Shown here piece after piece: positions 1-10,400 of a stretch of DNA of 64,000 nt. Made by a program: the position numbers and the translations under genes. How positions within the stretch are numbered: position 1 is the first letter of the stretch; each line of letters begins with the position of its first letter. The notes under the pieces are model-generated. The model was not told the DNA's origin. It made no database searches and worked only from the letters and a program-made list of their open reading frames with translations. The stretch is from Allobosea sp. Root483D1 (GTDB lineage: Bacteria > Pseudomonadota > Alphaproteobacteria > Rhizobiales > Beijerinckiaceae): NCBI RefSeq assembly GCF_001429505.1, contig NZ_LMJW01000001.1, positions 932,606 to 996,605 on the forward strand. The letters are read 5' to 3'.

Positions 1-83
1 ACCTCGCCTTCTTCGCCGAAACCGACACCGACAAGCGCGCCTTCGCCTATCTCGATTCCGTCTGCCTGTCGGGAGAGTTCTGA
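1..83 (+). CDS. C-terminal fragment of an unidentified upstream gene
   Basis: The window opens inside a reading frame that ends at a TGA at 81-83. The last residues read ...AYLDSVCLSGEF. Only 26 codons are visible, too few to name a family. The stop overlaps the ATG of the next gene (TGATG), so the two genes are probably translationally coupled in one operon. Confidence 0.55.
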   Translation, partial: LAFFAETDTDKRAFAYLDSVCLSGEF

Positions 84-418
84 TGCTGCCCGAGAACCTG
101 ACCGCCGTCGTCGCCCGCAACGAGAGCTGGACCGGAACGAGCGCGACCGAGCCCTACGAGGCCGGCTGGGCCAAGGAAGCGATCGTTTTCGTGCGCGCGC
201 TGAAGGCGCCGAAGGGACCCTTGCCGAAAGCCAGAGTCGAAATTTCCGCCGACGGCATGCACTGGTGCGCCGAGGGCTCGGAGTTTCCGCTGCCGGCAGA
301 GAAAGACGCCGTCACGTTCCAGCGCATCAGCCATTTCGGCAATTTCCTGCGCGTCGCCGCATCGCTGCCGAACGATTCAGAGATCACGGTGCTCGTGACG
401 TTTCATCTGAAGGCTTGA
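83..418 (+). CDS. hypothetical protein, 111 aa
   Basis: A 111-residue protein starting at an ATG that overlaps the stop of the preceding gene. It has no signal peptide or membrane segment. It is moderately acidic with a mixed alpha/beta look (for example VEISADGMHWC in the middle and ITVLVTFHLKA at the end), suggesting a small soluble beta-rich fold. I do not recognise the family. The tight junction with the upstream frame and the codon use, which matches its neighbours, argue that it is real. A weak GC hairpin (about 425-441) follows the stop. Confidence 0.6.
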   Translation: MLPENLTAVVARNESWTGTSATEPYEAGWAKEAIVFVRALKAPKGPLPKARVEISADGMHWCAEGSEFPLPAEKDAVTFQRISHFGNFLRVAASLPNDSEITVLVTFHLKA

Positions 419-551
419 AGAAGGGCCGGCGCCTGGCCGGCAAACGCCTGATTGCGGCTGGCCGGGAAATCGAGGCAAGAAGGGGAGCCGAATCGTCGGA
501 GCGTGTTCGCCCGCCGTGCTGACGACAAGGCGGGCAACCGGACGGACGTAA

Positions 552-1145
552 ATGGTGACACGGGCCGAGCTCACCTCACGACTGGAACGGGCGTTCCTCG
601 ACCATGGCTACGAGCAGCTGACCATGACCGGCCTCGCCAAGGCCGTCGATGTCACCCGGCGCACGCTCTACAACTACTTCAGCAGCAAGGAAGCAGCGTT
701 TCGCTTTCTGATCGAGAACGTGAACGCGCAGGCGGTCGAGATCGGCATGGCCGCGGGGCGGGCCGCTTTGGCCGCCGGGCGTGATCCGACCGAGATCCTG
801 GCGACCATACTCGATACGCGCTACGGCAATACGCGCCGGCGCCTGGCGACCTCGCCCCATGCCATTGAGCTCAACGACCAGGCCTTCCGGCGCTGCCGCG
901 ACATCATGATCGCATCCGCGGTCGGCTTTCAGTCCAAGCTCGCCGGCTTCATCGCCGAGCTGGAGTCGGACCGTGTCCTGCGGGTCAAGGCGGATCTCGG
1001 CCCCGCTGCCCTGGCGCAACTGCTCGCCGATGGCGCACGCGGCACCAATCAGAGCCTGCCTCCGGTCGATCCGGCCAAGCTTCACCTGCGCTATCGCAGC
1101 ATGGTCGGCGCTCTGCTTCATGGTGCGACGGAGCGCCCGATCTGA
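552..1145 (+). CDS. TetR/AcrR family transcriptional regulator
   Basis: A 197-residue protein, typical of TetR repressors. The N-terminal 55 residues form the DNA-binding domain: helix 1 around LTSRLERAFLDHGYEQLT, then the helix-turn-helix with MTGLAKAVDVTRRTLYNYFSS followed by KEAAF, the classic TetR recognition helix. The rest is helical and should bind a ligand and form the dimer; the ligand cannot be read from sequence. It lies upstream of the winged-helix-like protein and MFS transporter and may control them. Tandem near-palindromes at 1193-1234, just after this gene, are candidate operators. I see no clear palindrome in the 133 bp before the gene (419-551). Confidence 0.9.
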   Translation: MVTRAELTSRLERAFLDHGYEQLTMTGLAKAVDVTRRTLYNYFSSKEAAFRFLIENVNAQAVEIGMAAGRAALAAGRDPTEILATILDTRYGNTRRRLATSPHAIELNDQAFRRCRDIMIASAVGFQSKLAGFIAELESDRVLRVKADLGPAALAQLLADGARGTNQSLPPVDPAKLHLRYRSMVGALLHGATERPI

Positions 1146-1192
1146 CGGGTTGGGCCGACCGGCGACCCGTTGCGGCAAAGACACGCTTGCGC

Positions 1193-1234
1193 GTGAAACG
1201 GCCGTCACCCCACCGTTTGTGAACGGCTGTTCAA
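1193..1234. promoter_or_regulatory. tandem near-palindromes, candidate repressor operators
   Basis: Two similar inverted repeats lie 10 bp apart: GTGA-N8-TCAC at 1193-1208 and TGAAC-GGCT-GTTCA at 1220-1233. They share the order GTGAA, ACGGC, GT, CA and sit 110-150 bp before the start at 1343. The 14-mer GTGAACGGCTGTTC of the second site (1219-1232) recurs exactly at 3640-3653. Symmetric repeated sites between regulatory genes fit an operator for the TetR protein or for the product of the gene at 1343; which one is inference. Confidence 0.45.
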
Positions 1235-1342
1235 AACCAGCGGGGCGGCAAGGCATTCCGAGCCGTCCGCCCGGCTGTACCGCGATGCGCCGGGCGAACG
1301 ATAATCACCGGGCGCGTGTGAACGCTGCTGGCGGGGGGCCGG

Positions 1343-2269
1343 ATGCAGAGGCTGGAAGCGGAGATCGAGCGGCTGCTCGCCCATCCGCATTTCGATCACG
1401 CCGCGCATCGCTTGGCTCAAGGTTTCCTGGCGGTGCAGGCGGTCGCGCCCCGGCTCGCCTCGCAATTCTCGACGCAGCAACGCTGGCTGATGTCGCACGC
1501 GGCGCTGTCTCTCTATTTCCGCGCGCTCGCCGTCGGTCGGCCGGGATTGTCCCGGCGGGAGTTCGTCGAAGAGGTGCTCGCGCATGGGCTGGCGAGCCGC
1601 AACACGGCTGCCGCCTTCTTTGCAGAGACGCTGCAATACGGCCTGACCCAGCCGACGACGGTGCATGCCGGTCTGGTGCGGCCCGCTCCGGCCACGCTGC
1701 AGGCGCTGATGCAATGGTATGCCATCCATCTGGCCGCACGCGATTCACTCGATGGCGGCGCCAGCGCGGCGCGCCTGCAGGACACCGGCGAGTCCATCCT
1801 GCTCCGGCTGGAACCAGCCACGGCGGACGCGCTCTTGTCCTGCGAGACGATCCGCGTCCCGCCGCCGAGCTATGCGGTGTTCGCCTCGGTGGATGAGGGC
1901 GGCAGCCTGATGGACCACCTGATCGCCGGCATCGACCTCTCCACGGCACGCGAAGCGGAGAGAACGCTGACGAACGTCACTTCGATCTCGGCGCTGGCCC
2001 GTCCGCTCAATCTCTCCCGGACGCATGCCGGCCGGACGCTGGCAGAGGCCGAGGCGATGGGCGGCATCGGCTGGAGCGGGGCGCGTGGACGTTCGCCGAT
2101 CTGGCTGTCGCGCCGCTTCCGCGACGAATACGCACGTTTCCAGGCCGCGAAGCTCGCCATCATCGGCGCTGCTTTCGCGCAAGCCATGGTCGCCATCGAG
2201 CCGGATGGTCCCGGCAAGACCACCGCCATTCGAGCCGTTCGCGAGATTGCGGAGAGCCCGGCGTGCTGA
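1343..2269 (+). CDS. uncharacterised protein with C-terminal winged-helix-like region
   Basis: A 308-residue soluble protein of unknown family. It is helical and rich in Ala, Leu and Arg. Residues about 215-265 (SISALARPLNLSRTHAGRTL, then a GGIGWSG turn and SRRFRDEY) look like a winged helix-turn-helix of the MarR/IclR type, so a role in transcription control is plausible. The N-terminal 200 residues have no motif I recognise. Its stop overlaps the GTG start of the MFS gene by 7 bases, so the two are co-translated and probably work together. Near-palindromes upstream (1193-1234) could be its binding sites. An alternative is a non-DNA-binding helical protein. Confidence 0.6.
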   Translation: MQRLEAEIERLLAHPHFDHAAHRLAQGFLAVQAVAPRLASQFSTQQRWLMSHAALSLYFRALAVGRPGLSRREFVEEVLAHGLASRNTAAAFFAETLQYGLTQPTTVHAGLVRPAPATLQALMQWYAIHLAARDSLDGGASAARLQDTGESILLRLEPATADALLSCETIRVPPPSYAVFASVDEGGSLMDHLIAGIDLSTAREAERTLTNVTSISALARPLNLSRTHAGRTLAEAEAMGGIGWSGARGRSPIWLSRRFRDEYARFQAAKLAIIGAAFAQAMVAIEPDGPGKTTAIRAVREIAESPAC

Positions 2270-3606
2270 GCAGGACGGAACCTGCCAGCGCTCCGGTCAG
2301 CACGATCGCCGAGCGCCTCGATGCCTTGCCGCTCTGCCGCCTGCGGCTCGCGCTGTTTTGCGTCCTGACGCTGGCGCTCTTTGCCGATATCGCCGAGGTC
2401 GCGCTCGGCAACGCGCTCGGGGCGGTGTTCCAGGCGCCGCCGCGCACCATGACGCAGACCGAGCTGTCGCTGTTCCTCGCGGCGATCTTCGCCGGCGGCG
2501 CCGTCGGGGCTCCGATCTTCGGCATGCTCGGCGACCGGCTCGGTCGTCGCCTCGCGCTGCAGGCGGCGCTGGCCGTGATCGCTTTCGGCTCGCTCGGCGC
2601 TGCGGCGAGCCATGATCCTGTCGCCCTGATCGGCTTCCGCTTCCTGTCGGGTCTCGGCATAGGGGCCTGCCCGCCGCTGATCGCGGCCTATATGGCCGAT
2701 GTCATGCCGCCGCGCTGGCGCGGGACGCTGTCCTGCCTCTGCGCCGGCCTCGCCTTCCTGGGGGCGCCGGCGATCATCTTCCTGATGCGCGCCACCTCGC
2801 CTACAGCTTGGGGCCTTGAAGGCTGGCGTTGGGCGCTCGGATCCGGAGCGCTCCTCGCCATCGTCGCCGCGGCCCTGCTCGGCCTTCTGCCTGAATCGCC
2901 ACGCTGGCTCGCTGCCGCCGGCCGTCTTGCCGAAGCCGAAACGGCCTTGCGACGCATCGGTGGGCAAGGCCACCACCCGGCCGAGCCCCTTGCGCCTACG
3001 TTTGACAGGGCCGGGCAGGCAGCGCCGGCATCGCTCGATATGGGGCGCCGGCTGCTCCTGCTCTGCTGTCTCTATGCGCTCGCTCCCTGGGCGACGATCG
3101 GCTTTCCGCTGATGAGCGGCGCCGTGATGGTGGCGAAGCAGTTCAGCATCGGAGATTCCGTAGTGGCGGCCGGCCTGATCATGTTCGGCCCGGCGCTCGG
3201 CAACCTGCTCGTCGCGCCGGTGATCGACAGGATCGGCCGCAAGGCCAGCCTGGTCTGCGCCGCAGGGGCCATGGCCGCCCTCGGCCTGACCTTCGCGGCC
3301 GCCACCGCTTTCCTGCCCCTGGTCTGCATCGGCATCGCCTTCGCATTGGCCAGCGCCGTCTATGCCAGCGTCCTCGCCATCTACGCCGCCGAGATCATCC
3401 CGACGGAGCTGCGGGCGTCGCGGACAGCCATGGCGTGGGGGCTGGGCCGCTTCGTCTCGATCTTCGTGCCGTTGGTCTTCTTCGCGCTCATCCAGCAGGT
3501 CGGGGTCTGGAGCATGTTCGGACTGATCGCCGCCGCCTTGAGTCTCAGCGCGCTCCTGGTCGCTATCGCCGGACCGCAGGGTCGATCGCGGCAGGCGGTC
3601 GCCTGA
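2263..3606 (+). CDS. MFS transporter, possible aromatic-acid or sugar-acid symporter
   Basis: A 447-residue inner-membrane protein with about 12 hydrophobic segments and GTG start, overlapping the preceding gene by 7 bases. The loop between segments 2 and 3 carries the MFS signature (FGMLGDRLGRRLAL), and a second copy-like motif follows segment 8 (VIDRIGRKASL). The motif LLPESPRWL after segment 6 is typical of the sugar-porter and aromatic acid:H+ symporter (AAHS) branches. The substrate is unknown; a proton-coupled organic acid is the best guess. It is the last gene of its unit, and a repeat of the upstream candidate operator lies 34 bp after its stop. Confidence 0.85.
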   Translation: MLSRTEPASAPVSTIAERLDALPLCRLRLALFCVLTLALFADIAEVALGNALGAVFQAPPRTMTQTELSLFLAAIFAGGAVGAPIFGMLGDRLGRRLALQAALAVIAFGSLGAAASHDPVALIGFRFLSGLGIGACPPLIAAYMADVMPPRWRGTLSCLCAGLAFLGAPAIIFLMRATSPTAWGLEGWRWALGSGALLAIVAAALLGLLPESPRWLAAAGRLAEAETALRRIGGQGHHPAEPLAPTFDRAGQAAPASLDMGRRLLLLCCLYALAPWATIGFPLMSGAVMVAKQFSIGDSVVAAGLIMFGPALGNLLVAPVIDRIGRKASLVCAAGAMAALGLTFAAATAFLPLVCIGIAFALASAVYASVLAIYAAEIIPTELRASRTAMAWGLGRFVSIFVPLVFFALIQQVGVWSMFGLIAAALSLSALLVAIAGPQGRSRQAVA

Positions 3607-3639
3607 GCGGGCGAATGTCGGCTGCGATGCGGCGCGGAC

Positions 3640-3653
3640 GTGAACGGCTGTTC
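3640..3653. repeat. second copy of the 14-mer GTGAACGGCTGTTC
   Basis: This exact 14-base word, containing the near-palindrome TGAAC-GGCT-GTTC, also occurs at 1219-1232. The flanking bases differ, so the match is limited to the palindromic core, as expected for a protein-binding site. It lies about 200 bp before the IalB-like gene and could link the adhesin operon to the same regulator. Confidence 0.45.
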
Positions 3654-3848
3654 GCATCCGGCCTGAAGGGCCTTGATCAAAAGGGTTAATCCAGCAGGAT
3701 CAATGTGACCATTTTTGACTCTCATATTGCGCAGTTACGAGCAATTTGAGAAATTTCAGCATTCCAAGCGCGGCGATCTCTCGCCGGGCGGTGGATTGTC
3801 GTAGGTGCGAGACGCCGGCGACGTGATTGGACTGGGGGCGTAACGGCA
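3654..3848 (+). promoter_or_regulatory. AT-richer leader of the adhesin operon, probable promoter region
   Basis: This gap is clearly richer in A and T (about 3670-3770) than the surrounding DNA, as expected of a promoter. It holds an inverted repeat TTGATC-N19-GATCAA (3673-3703) and a possible -35 element TTGACT at 3715-3720. I cannot find a convincing -10 at the right distance, so the exact start of transcription is unknown. No open reading frame of interest is seen here. Confidence 0.35.
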
Positions 3849-4448
3849 GTGCGAACGATACTCGGCCCAGTAGTCCTGGGCGCAGCTCTTGCCATGGGCG
3901 CGGCGTCCGCCGCCGCGCAGCCGGCGGCCCCGAAGCCCGCCAACCCATCCGCCCCGGCGGCCACGCCTGCCATCCAGCCGGTCTCGACCGAGCCCAGCAG
4001 CACCACCGCGAGCTTCGCCGACTGGGTGCTGCGTTGCCAGCGTGTTTCCGAAAACGCGAAAGCGGGCCGCGTCTGCGAGGTCGCGCAGATCCTGCAGAGC
4101 CAGGGTCAGCAGGCGCCGATCGCCCAGATCGCCATCGGGCGCGCTACCGCGGGCGAACCGCTGCGCGTCACCGCCGTGATGCCGGTCAGCGTCACCTTCC
4201 CCAGCGTCGTGCAGATCACCATCGGCGAGAAGGATGCAAAGCCGCTCGAGCTCGGCTGGCGGCGCTGCATTCCGAGCGGCTGCTTCGCCGACGCGCCGCT
4301 CGGCGACGATCTCGTCAAGCAGTGGCGCAAGGCGGCCGAAGCCGGCCGGATCGTCTTCAGGGACGCCGCAGGGCGCGACCTCGCCTTGCCATTGTCCGTC
4401 CGTGGCCTTGACCAGGCCATCGAAGCGCTCGCCAAGGAACGGCTCTGA
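3849..4448 (+). CDS. invasion-associated locus B (IalB) family protein
   Basis: A 199-residue exported protein with GTG start. Residues 1-23 are a signal peptide (ILGPVVLGAALAMG... ending ASAAAQ), followed by a Pro/Ala linker to about residue 50. The mature domain has the IalB pattern: a start like FADWVLRCQRV, the pair CxxxxxxxxxxxxxC near residues 62-75, then RRCIPSGCFAD, and a C-terminal helix. IalB was named for erythrocyte invasion in Bartonella, but relatives are common in free-living rhizobia and are thought to be periplasmic or surface proteins. It ends 2 bases before the giant adhesin gene, so it probably belongs to the same operon and may assist export or surface binding. Confidence 0.85.
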   Translation: MRTILGPVVLGAALAMGAASAAAQPAAPKPANPSAPAATPAIQPVSTEPSSTTASFADWVLRCQRVSENAKAGRVCEVAQILQSQGQQAPIAQIAIGRATAGEPLRVTAVMPVSVTFPSVVQITIGEKDAKPLELGWRRCIPSGCFADAPLGDDLVKQWRKAAEAGRIVFRDAAGRDLALPLSVRGLDQAIEALAKERL

Positions 4449-4450
4449 CC

Positions 4451-7400
4451 ATGGCCCGGCGCCGCACAGCCCGCTCGCAGATCGCCACACAAGCCGGTGG
4501 ATCGGTGCTGCGTTACGTGGCGGCGCCGAGCGAGCGTCGCTCCGTTCTCGCATCCCTGCGCCAGCGTTGCCTCGTCGGACAGGCGATGGCGCTCGCGCTC
4601 TGGAACGCGCCGGCCTTCGCGCAGAACGTCATCACGCCGGACGGGCGCACGCAGACCAATGTCGCGGTCAGCGGCAGCACGACGACGATCACGACCAAGA
4701 CGATTTCCGGCGGGGCGGGCTACAACTCGTTCTCGCGCTTCGAGCAAGGCGCCGGCTCGACCGTCAACATGCATCTGCCGCAAGGCACCGGCGCGCTGGT
4801 CAACATCGTCCGCGACGGGCCGGTGGTCATCAACGGCATCCTGAATTCCTACCGGAACGGCCAAATCGGCGGCCATGTCTACTTCTCGGATTCAGCTGGC
4901 TTCATGGTGGGGCCGAGCGGCGTCATCAACACCGGGCGGCTGACGGTCAACACGCCGACACGCGAATTCCTCGATCAGGTGATCGGCCCGGACGGCACCA
5001 TCAACGAGACGATGGCCGCAAGGCTCAGGGCGAACGACGTGCCGATCTCGCCCGACGGCAAGATCACCATCGACGGCACGATCAATGCGCGACGCGGCGT
5101 TTCGCTAAACGGCCATTCCGTCAGCGTCGCCGGGCAAATCAAGGCGAATGCCGCCCCCATCGACATCGCCGAGCGCCGCGAGCGGCATCGCACAGCCTTC
5201 TCGCAGAGCGTCAACACAGCCGGCATCCGGCACGGCGCCGCCATGATCGCCCGCAAGGGCGGCGGCATCGAAATCCTCGCGTCCGGGACCGTCAGCGTGT
5301 CCGGCCAGCTCAGTGCCAACGCCACGGCACGGCGCGCCGCCGGGACCGTCACTGTCCGCTCGGGCAAGGGGACCACGATCGCGTCCACGGCGAAGATCAC
5401 CGCCACGGGCACGGCACCGGCACCTCTTCCGGCCGGTACGGCTCCATCGGCCGTTGTAAACACGGCGGATGGCGGCAAGGTCTCGATCACCTCCGACGCC
5501 GCGATCACGATCGCCCGCGGCGCGTCGATCGATGTCAGCGCCGCCCGCGACGTGGCCGGCAAGGCCGGTTCGGCGATCGTTTTTGCCGGCACCAATCTCG
5601 ATGTCGCGTCTGGCGCCGTTTTCCGCGGCAAAGCGGGCACGAGCGGCGATGGTGGCTTCCTCGAGCTCAGCGCCAGGCAGACCGTCACGCTCGGTGCCGT
5701 CGATGTCGACCTCTCGGCTCGAAACGGCAAGGCCGGGCTGCTCTTTATCGATCCGACCGACATCGTGATCGGGAACGGCGGCAGCGCCAACATGATCACC
5801 AACGGCACGAACGTGTCGTTGCAGGCGACCAACAGCATCAGCATCCTCGGCGACGGGATCATCGATACCCGCAACTTCAACCGCTCCGCCAATGGCGGTG
5901 TGCTTGCGGCTGGAAATCCCAGCCTCGGGAACTCCGGCAGCATCACGCTGGAGGCGCGGGAGATCACCGTCGCCGGTCAGTTGCTCGCCGGCGTCAGCGC
6001 CGGCAGCGGTTACACGGCCGGCGACGTCACGCTGACCGCGAGCGCCACCGACAGGCGAAATTCCGGCAAGGCGACGGCCGAGGCGACGATCGATGTCAGC
6101 GGCACGATCACCGGCCGCGACGTCAAGCTCATGGCGGACGCGACCGGCGTTTCCTCCTTCCTCAACCCCGGCGCCGGCATTGCGCTCTTCGCCGGGTTGA
6201 CCAACCTCTCCATCTTGACCGGCCTCAACGGCGGCTATGTCGCCGGCGACATCACTGCCCGCGTCTCGGTCAAGAACGGGGCGTCGATCACCGCGACGCG
6301 CGACATCGTCATCAGCGCGACCGGGACGCAGGAAGCGACCCTGCCGTCACTTGCGGTCACGGCGCTGTCCCCGGTGGCGATGGCGGTGACCTATGCCGAG
6401 CTGAAGGCGCGGGTGACCGCTGAAGTCGAGTCGGGGGCGTCGCTGACGATCGGGCGCAACCTGACGGTCGAGGCGAAGAACGAGGCGACGCTGGGCGCGA
6501 CGGCGCTAGCGATGTCTGCCGGGCAGACCCTTGCCGATCTGGCGCTGGCAGTCGGCACCGCGGATATCGAAACCAAGGCGATCGTCAGCTCCGGAGCGAC
6601 TGTCACCGTCTCCTCTTCGACGAGCAATGTCCGGGTCTCGGCGATCAACGAGAACGCGTTCTCGACCTCGGCCACGGCAATGTCGGTCAGCGGCGGCGTG
6701 GTCGGCCTGTCTCTCGCCTATTCCGACATCAAGTCGAGCGCCGAGGCGAGGCTTGGGGCCTCGCTCGGCGGCAGCGGCAGCCGTATCGGCACCGTCACGG
6801 TCGAAGCCCTGTCGGACACCAGCAAGAACTCGACCTCTTCGGCGGTGACGCTCGGCGAAAACCTCCTGCTCAACACCATTGGCGTCGCCGGCGGTGCCGA
6901 AGAGGTGTTCGGGCCCCTGATGTCCCGCCTCGGCTCGAAGCAGGTCGGCAAGTTCGGCAGCACCATCACCCTGGCGAACAGCGATCTCTCGGCGGTCGCC
7001 TCGATCGCGGCCGATGCCGGCGGCACCGCCCCGACGATCTATGCGACCAAGACGGCGGTGGTCAGCGACGTCCGCGACTTTGCCGTACGCGTCGCCGCCG
7101 ATGCCGGCCTCAGCTCGAATTCGAAGGATCCGAGCTCCGTCAGTCCGGAAGCGCTGGTCGCGATATCCGCCGCCGTGGTCTATGGCGATTTCCGCCACAC
7201 CTCGCGCGCCTTCATCGGCGCCGGCGTCACCGTCGACTCCGATCGCATCGGCGTCTCCGCGACGAGCGCCTTGCCGATCGCCAACACCTGGACCAACTGG
7301 GCCGGCTTCGGCGAGACGCTCTCGCATCTGAACGGCACCTTCGGCGTCGCCTCCAACATCCTGACGAGCTACGCCAGCGCAACCTCGGAATCGAGCCAGC

Positions 7401-10400
7401 TCGGCCTTGCCGGCGCGGTCAACTATTACAAGGTCGCCAACGAGACCGAGGCTTATGTCGGCCCCGGCGCGCGGCTGCGCCAGAACAACGGGCTCGGCTC
7501 CTGGAACGTCGCGCTCGGCACCGGTGCGTTGCAGAGCTTCGACAAGGTCGTCACCATCGCGGCCAGCACCAAAACGGAAACGATCGACGTCGCCGGCAAC
7601 TACGCCATCTTCTCGGGCACCGGCACCTCCGGCGGCGCCGGCTCGGCGGTCGGTGGCTCCTATATGGACCTGCAGCGGGAGAGCCGTACCGTTGCCGCGG
7701 TCGGCGCGGGGGTCACGATCACCGCGCTTGAACTCGCGGTCACGGCGAAGACCGAGGACAAGATCTTCGCGCTGGCCCCGACCTCGGGCAAGGCCGCCGG
7801 CGCCTTTGCCGCGAACGGCATGGTCGCGCTGGTCGGCATCGACAATCACACGCTCGCTTCGATCAGCAACCAGGCGACGATCGACGTCACCTCGATCGAT
7901 GTCACCGCCCGCCAGTTCGTCTCGCTCTTCGCGCTGACCGGCGCCGTCACCTATGGCGGCGCCAACTCCATCGGCATTTCGGTTGCCGCACTCGATACGG
8001 CCGCCGTCACGCGGGCCTATATCGGCGACAATTCCGCCGATCTGTCGGATAACCGACTCGGCAGCGGCTACGCACGCGGGCTGATCACGGTCCGCTCGCT
8101 CGATGTCGAGGCCGTGACGGACGGGCGGATGCTGGTCGCCTCGATCGCTGCGGCGATCTCCGATCCCAACGCCTCGAAGCTCAGCTTCTTCAAGGGCATT
8201 GCCGCAGAAGGCAAGGCCGATGCGGCGGTGTTGCGCTCCGGCGCGGGCAGCAGCATCAGCCTCACTGCGGCGGGCAGCGCCGCCGTCGCCACGACGACGC
8301 TGGGCACCTCCACCTGGGTCGATGGCGCGGTCGTCGTCGCCAAGGCTGGCGGCACCGTCAACACCGATGTCGCGGCGACGAACGCCACCATCGCCGACGT
8401 CGCTTCCGGTTCGGCAGCGCTCAACCTGACCGGCGCCTCGAGCCCGCTCAGCGGCGCGCTCTCGGGCGCGATTTCGGTCGGCGTCTTCGACAACAGCACT
8501 GATGCCCGCGTCACCGGCACGACGATTACCGGCGCGGGCGATACCACCGTCCAGGCGCTTGCCGGCGGGCGCCAGACCGTGATCGGCGTCAGCATCGCCG
8601 CCGCTCGGGCCAATAGTGGCGCTGCCGCCGTTTCGGCCGCGATCGGCATCATCACCGACAGCGTCACCGCCCAGATCCGCAATTCGGCGATCAACGGCAT
8701 CTCCGGCGCCTCCTCCGGCAACGACGTGCTGGTCAACGCCTACCGGACGACCGATATCGGCATCGGCGGCGGCGCTGCTTATGCCGGCGCGCAGGCCGGC
8801 CTCGGCGTGGCACTTACCTATGTCTCGATCGCCGACCCTTCCGGCCGCGACGCGGTTTCCGCGCTGATCACGGATACATCCCTTACGGCGGTCGACAAGC
8901 TGACCGTGGCGGCCCGAACCTCGAGCCGCATCGTGTCGGGCGCCATCGCCGGCGGCGGCGGGCCGGATTCGAACGGGCTCGCCGGCGCCATCGTCATCAC
9001 CGAGATCGGCCCGACGACGCGGGCGGCCATCACGGATAGTTCGGGCGCCCCGTCGCGCATCGCGATGGACGGCGATGTCCTCGTCATCGCCGATAGCGGC
9101 AAGGACGGCACCCTCGATGCCGCGCTTGATAGCCGGCTCGCCAATACCGATCCGGGGCAGATCGACTTCACCGGCAGCGCCACCAACGCGAACCAGGCCG
9201 CCAATCCCGTCGGCGCCTCGATCATCGCCGTCGCTGGCGCGATCCAGGCCGGCAAGAACAACATCGGCTCCTCATTCCTCAGCAACACGATCAGCCAGTC
9301 GCACATCGCGCTGATCGAGAACGTCGACCTGACGAGCTCGACCGGCGTCACCGTGCGCGCGCAGGACGGTTCGCTGATCACGGCCGTCGCGGTCGGCATC
9401 GGCGTCGCGACCGGCCAGTTCGCCGGCGTCGCCTCGGTCGCGCAGCAGACGATCGACAGCGTCGTTAGCGCGCGGATCAGCGGCGGCAGCATCGCGAGCC
9501 GCGACGTTGCCGTCCAGGCGCAGGCCTCCTCGACGATCCGCGGCAGCGCCGGCTCGCTCGGCATCGGCCTCGGCGCCGCCGCCGTCGGCCTTTCGATCGT
9601 CGAGAGCAGCATCGCCAACGATGTCGCCGCGGAGATCGACGGGACGCAGATCCGAGCCACCCGCGACGTCGTGCTGACTGCCGGCTCGACCGCGACGATC
9701 GACACGATCGCCATCGGCGTTGCCATGTCGCGCAGTGTCGGCCTCGCCGGCTCGGTCGCCAACAACAGCGTCGCCACCGATGTCGGTGCGACGATCACCG
9801 GCGCCGACATCATCGCGGGCAACAATCTCGGCGTCTTCGCCGCCAACACCGACCGGATCACGGTTTCGGCCGGCGCGCTCGGCGCCACGGTGGCGGCGCC
9901 CAGCGTTGCGGGCGGTGTCTCCGTCGTCAACAACACGATCGGTGGCGAAACCACGGCCAAAATCGAAGGCAGCAGCGTCGATGCGCGTGCCGGCGGCACC
10001 GGGTCGCTGAGCTATGACGCCGGACAGCTTCTCACGGCCTTCGATTTGAGCACGGCCAACGGCCCGAGCGCGGCGCAGCCGTCGCTGGCGATGACGGCGC
10101 GCAGTATCCATGGGCTTGGCGTCATCGCGACCTCGCAGCAATCCGTGCTGGCGAATGCGGTCACCGGCGGCGTCGCCGCCTACCCGCTCAGCGGCGCGGT
10201 CGCGATCGTGCCGATCCGTAACGTGCTCGGCGGTAGCACGAGCGCCACGATCGACTCGAGCCAGGTCGACACCCGCCTGACCGGCACGGGCAGCACTGCG
10301 GTCGCGATCGAGGCCGCCAGCCACTCCTATGCCGCGACCTTCATCACGGTCGGTGCGATCGGCGGCATCGCCGCCAGCGGCGCCAATGCCGGCACTGTGA

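Noticed and set aside
425..441. GC hairpin after the 111-residue protein gene
   Set aside because: The stem is only about 5 bp with no T-run, so it is too weak to call a terminator.
4234..6423. 729-codon plus-strand frame overlapping the IalB-like and adhesin genes
   Set aside because: It is out of frame with both genes, rich in Arg and His with no hydrophobic core, and is a shadow.
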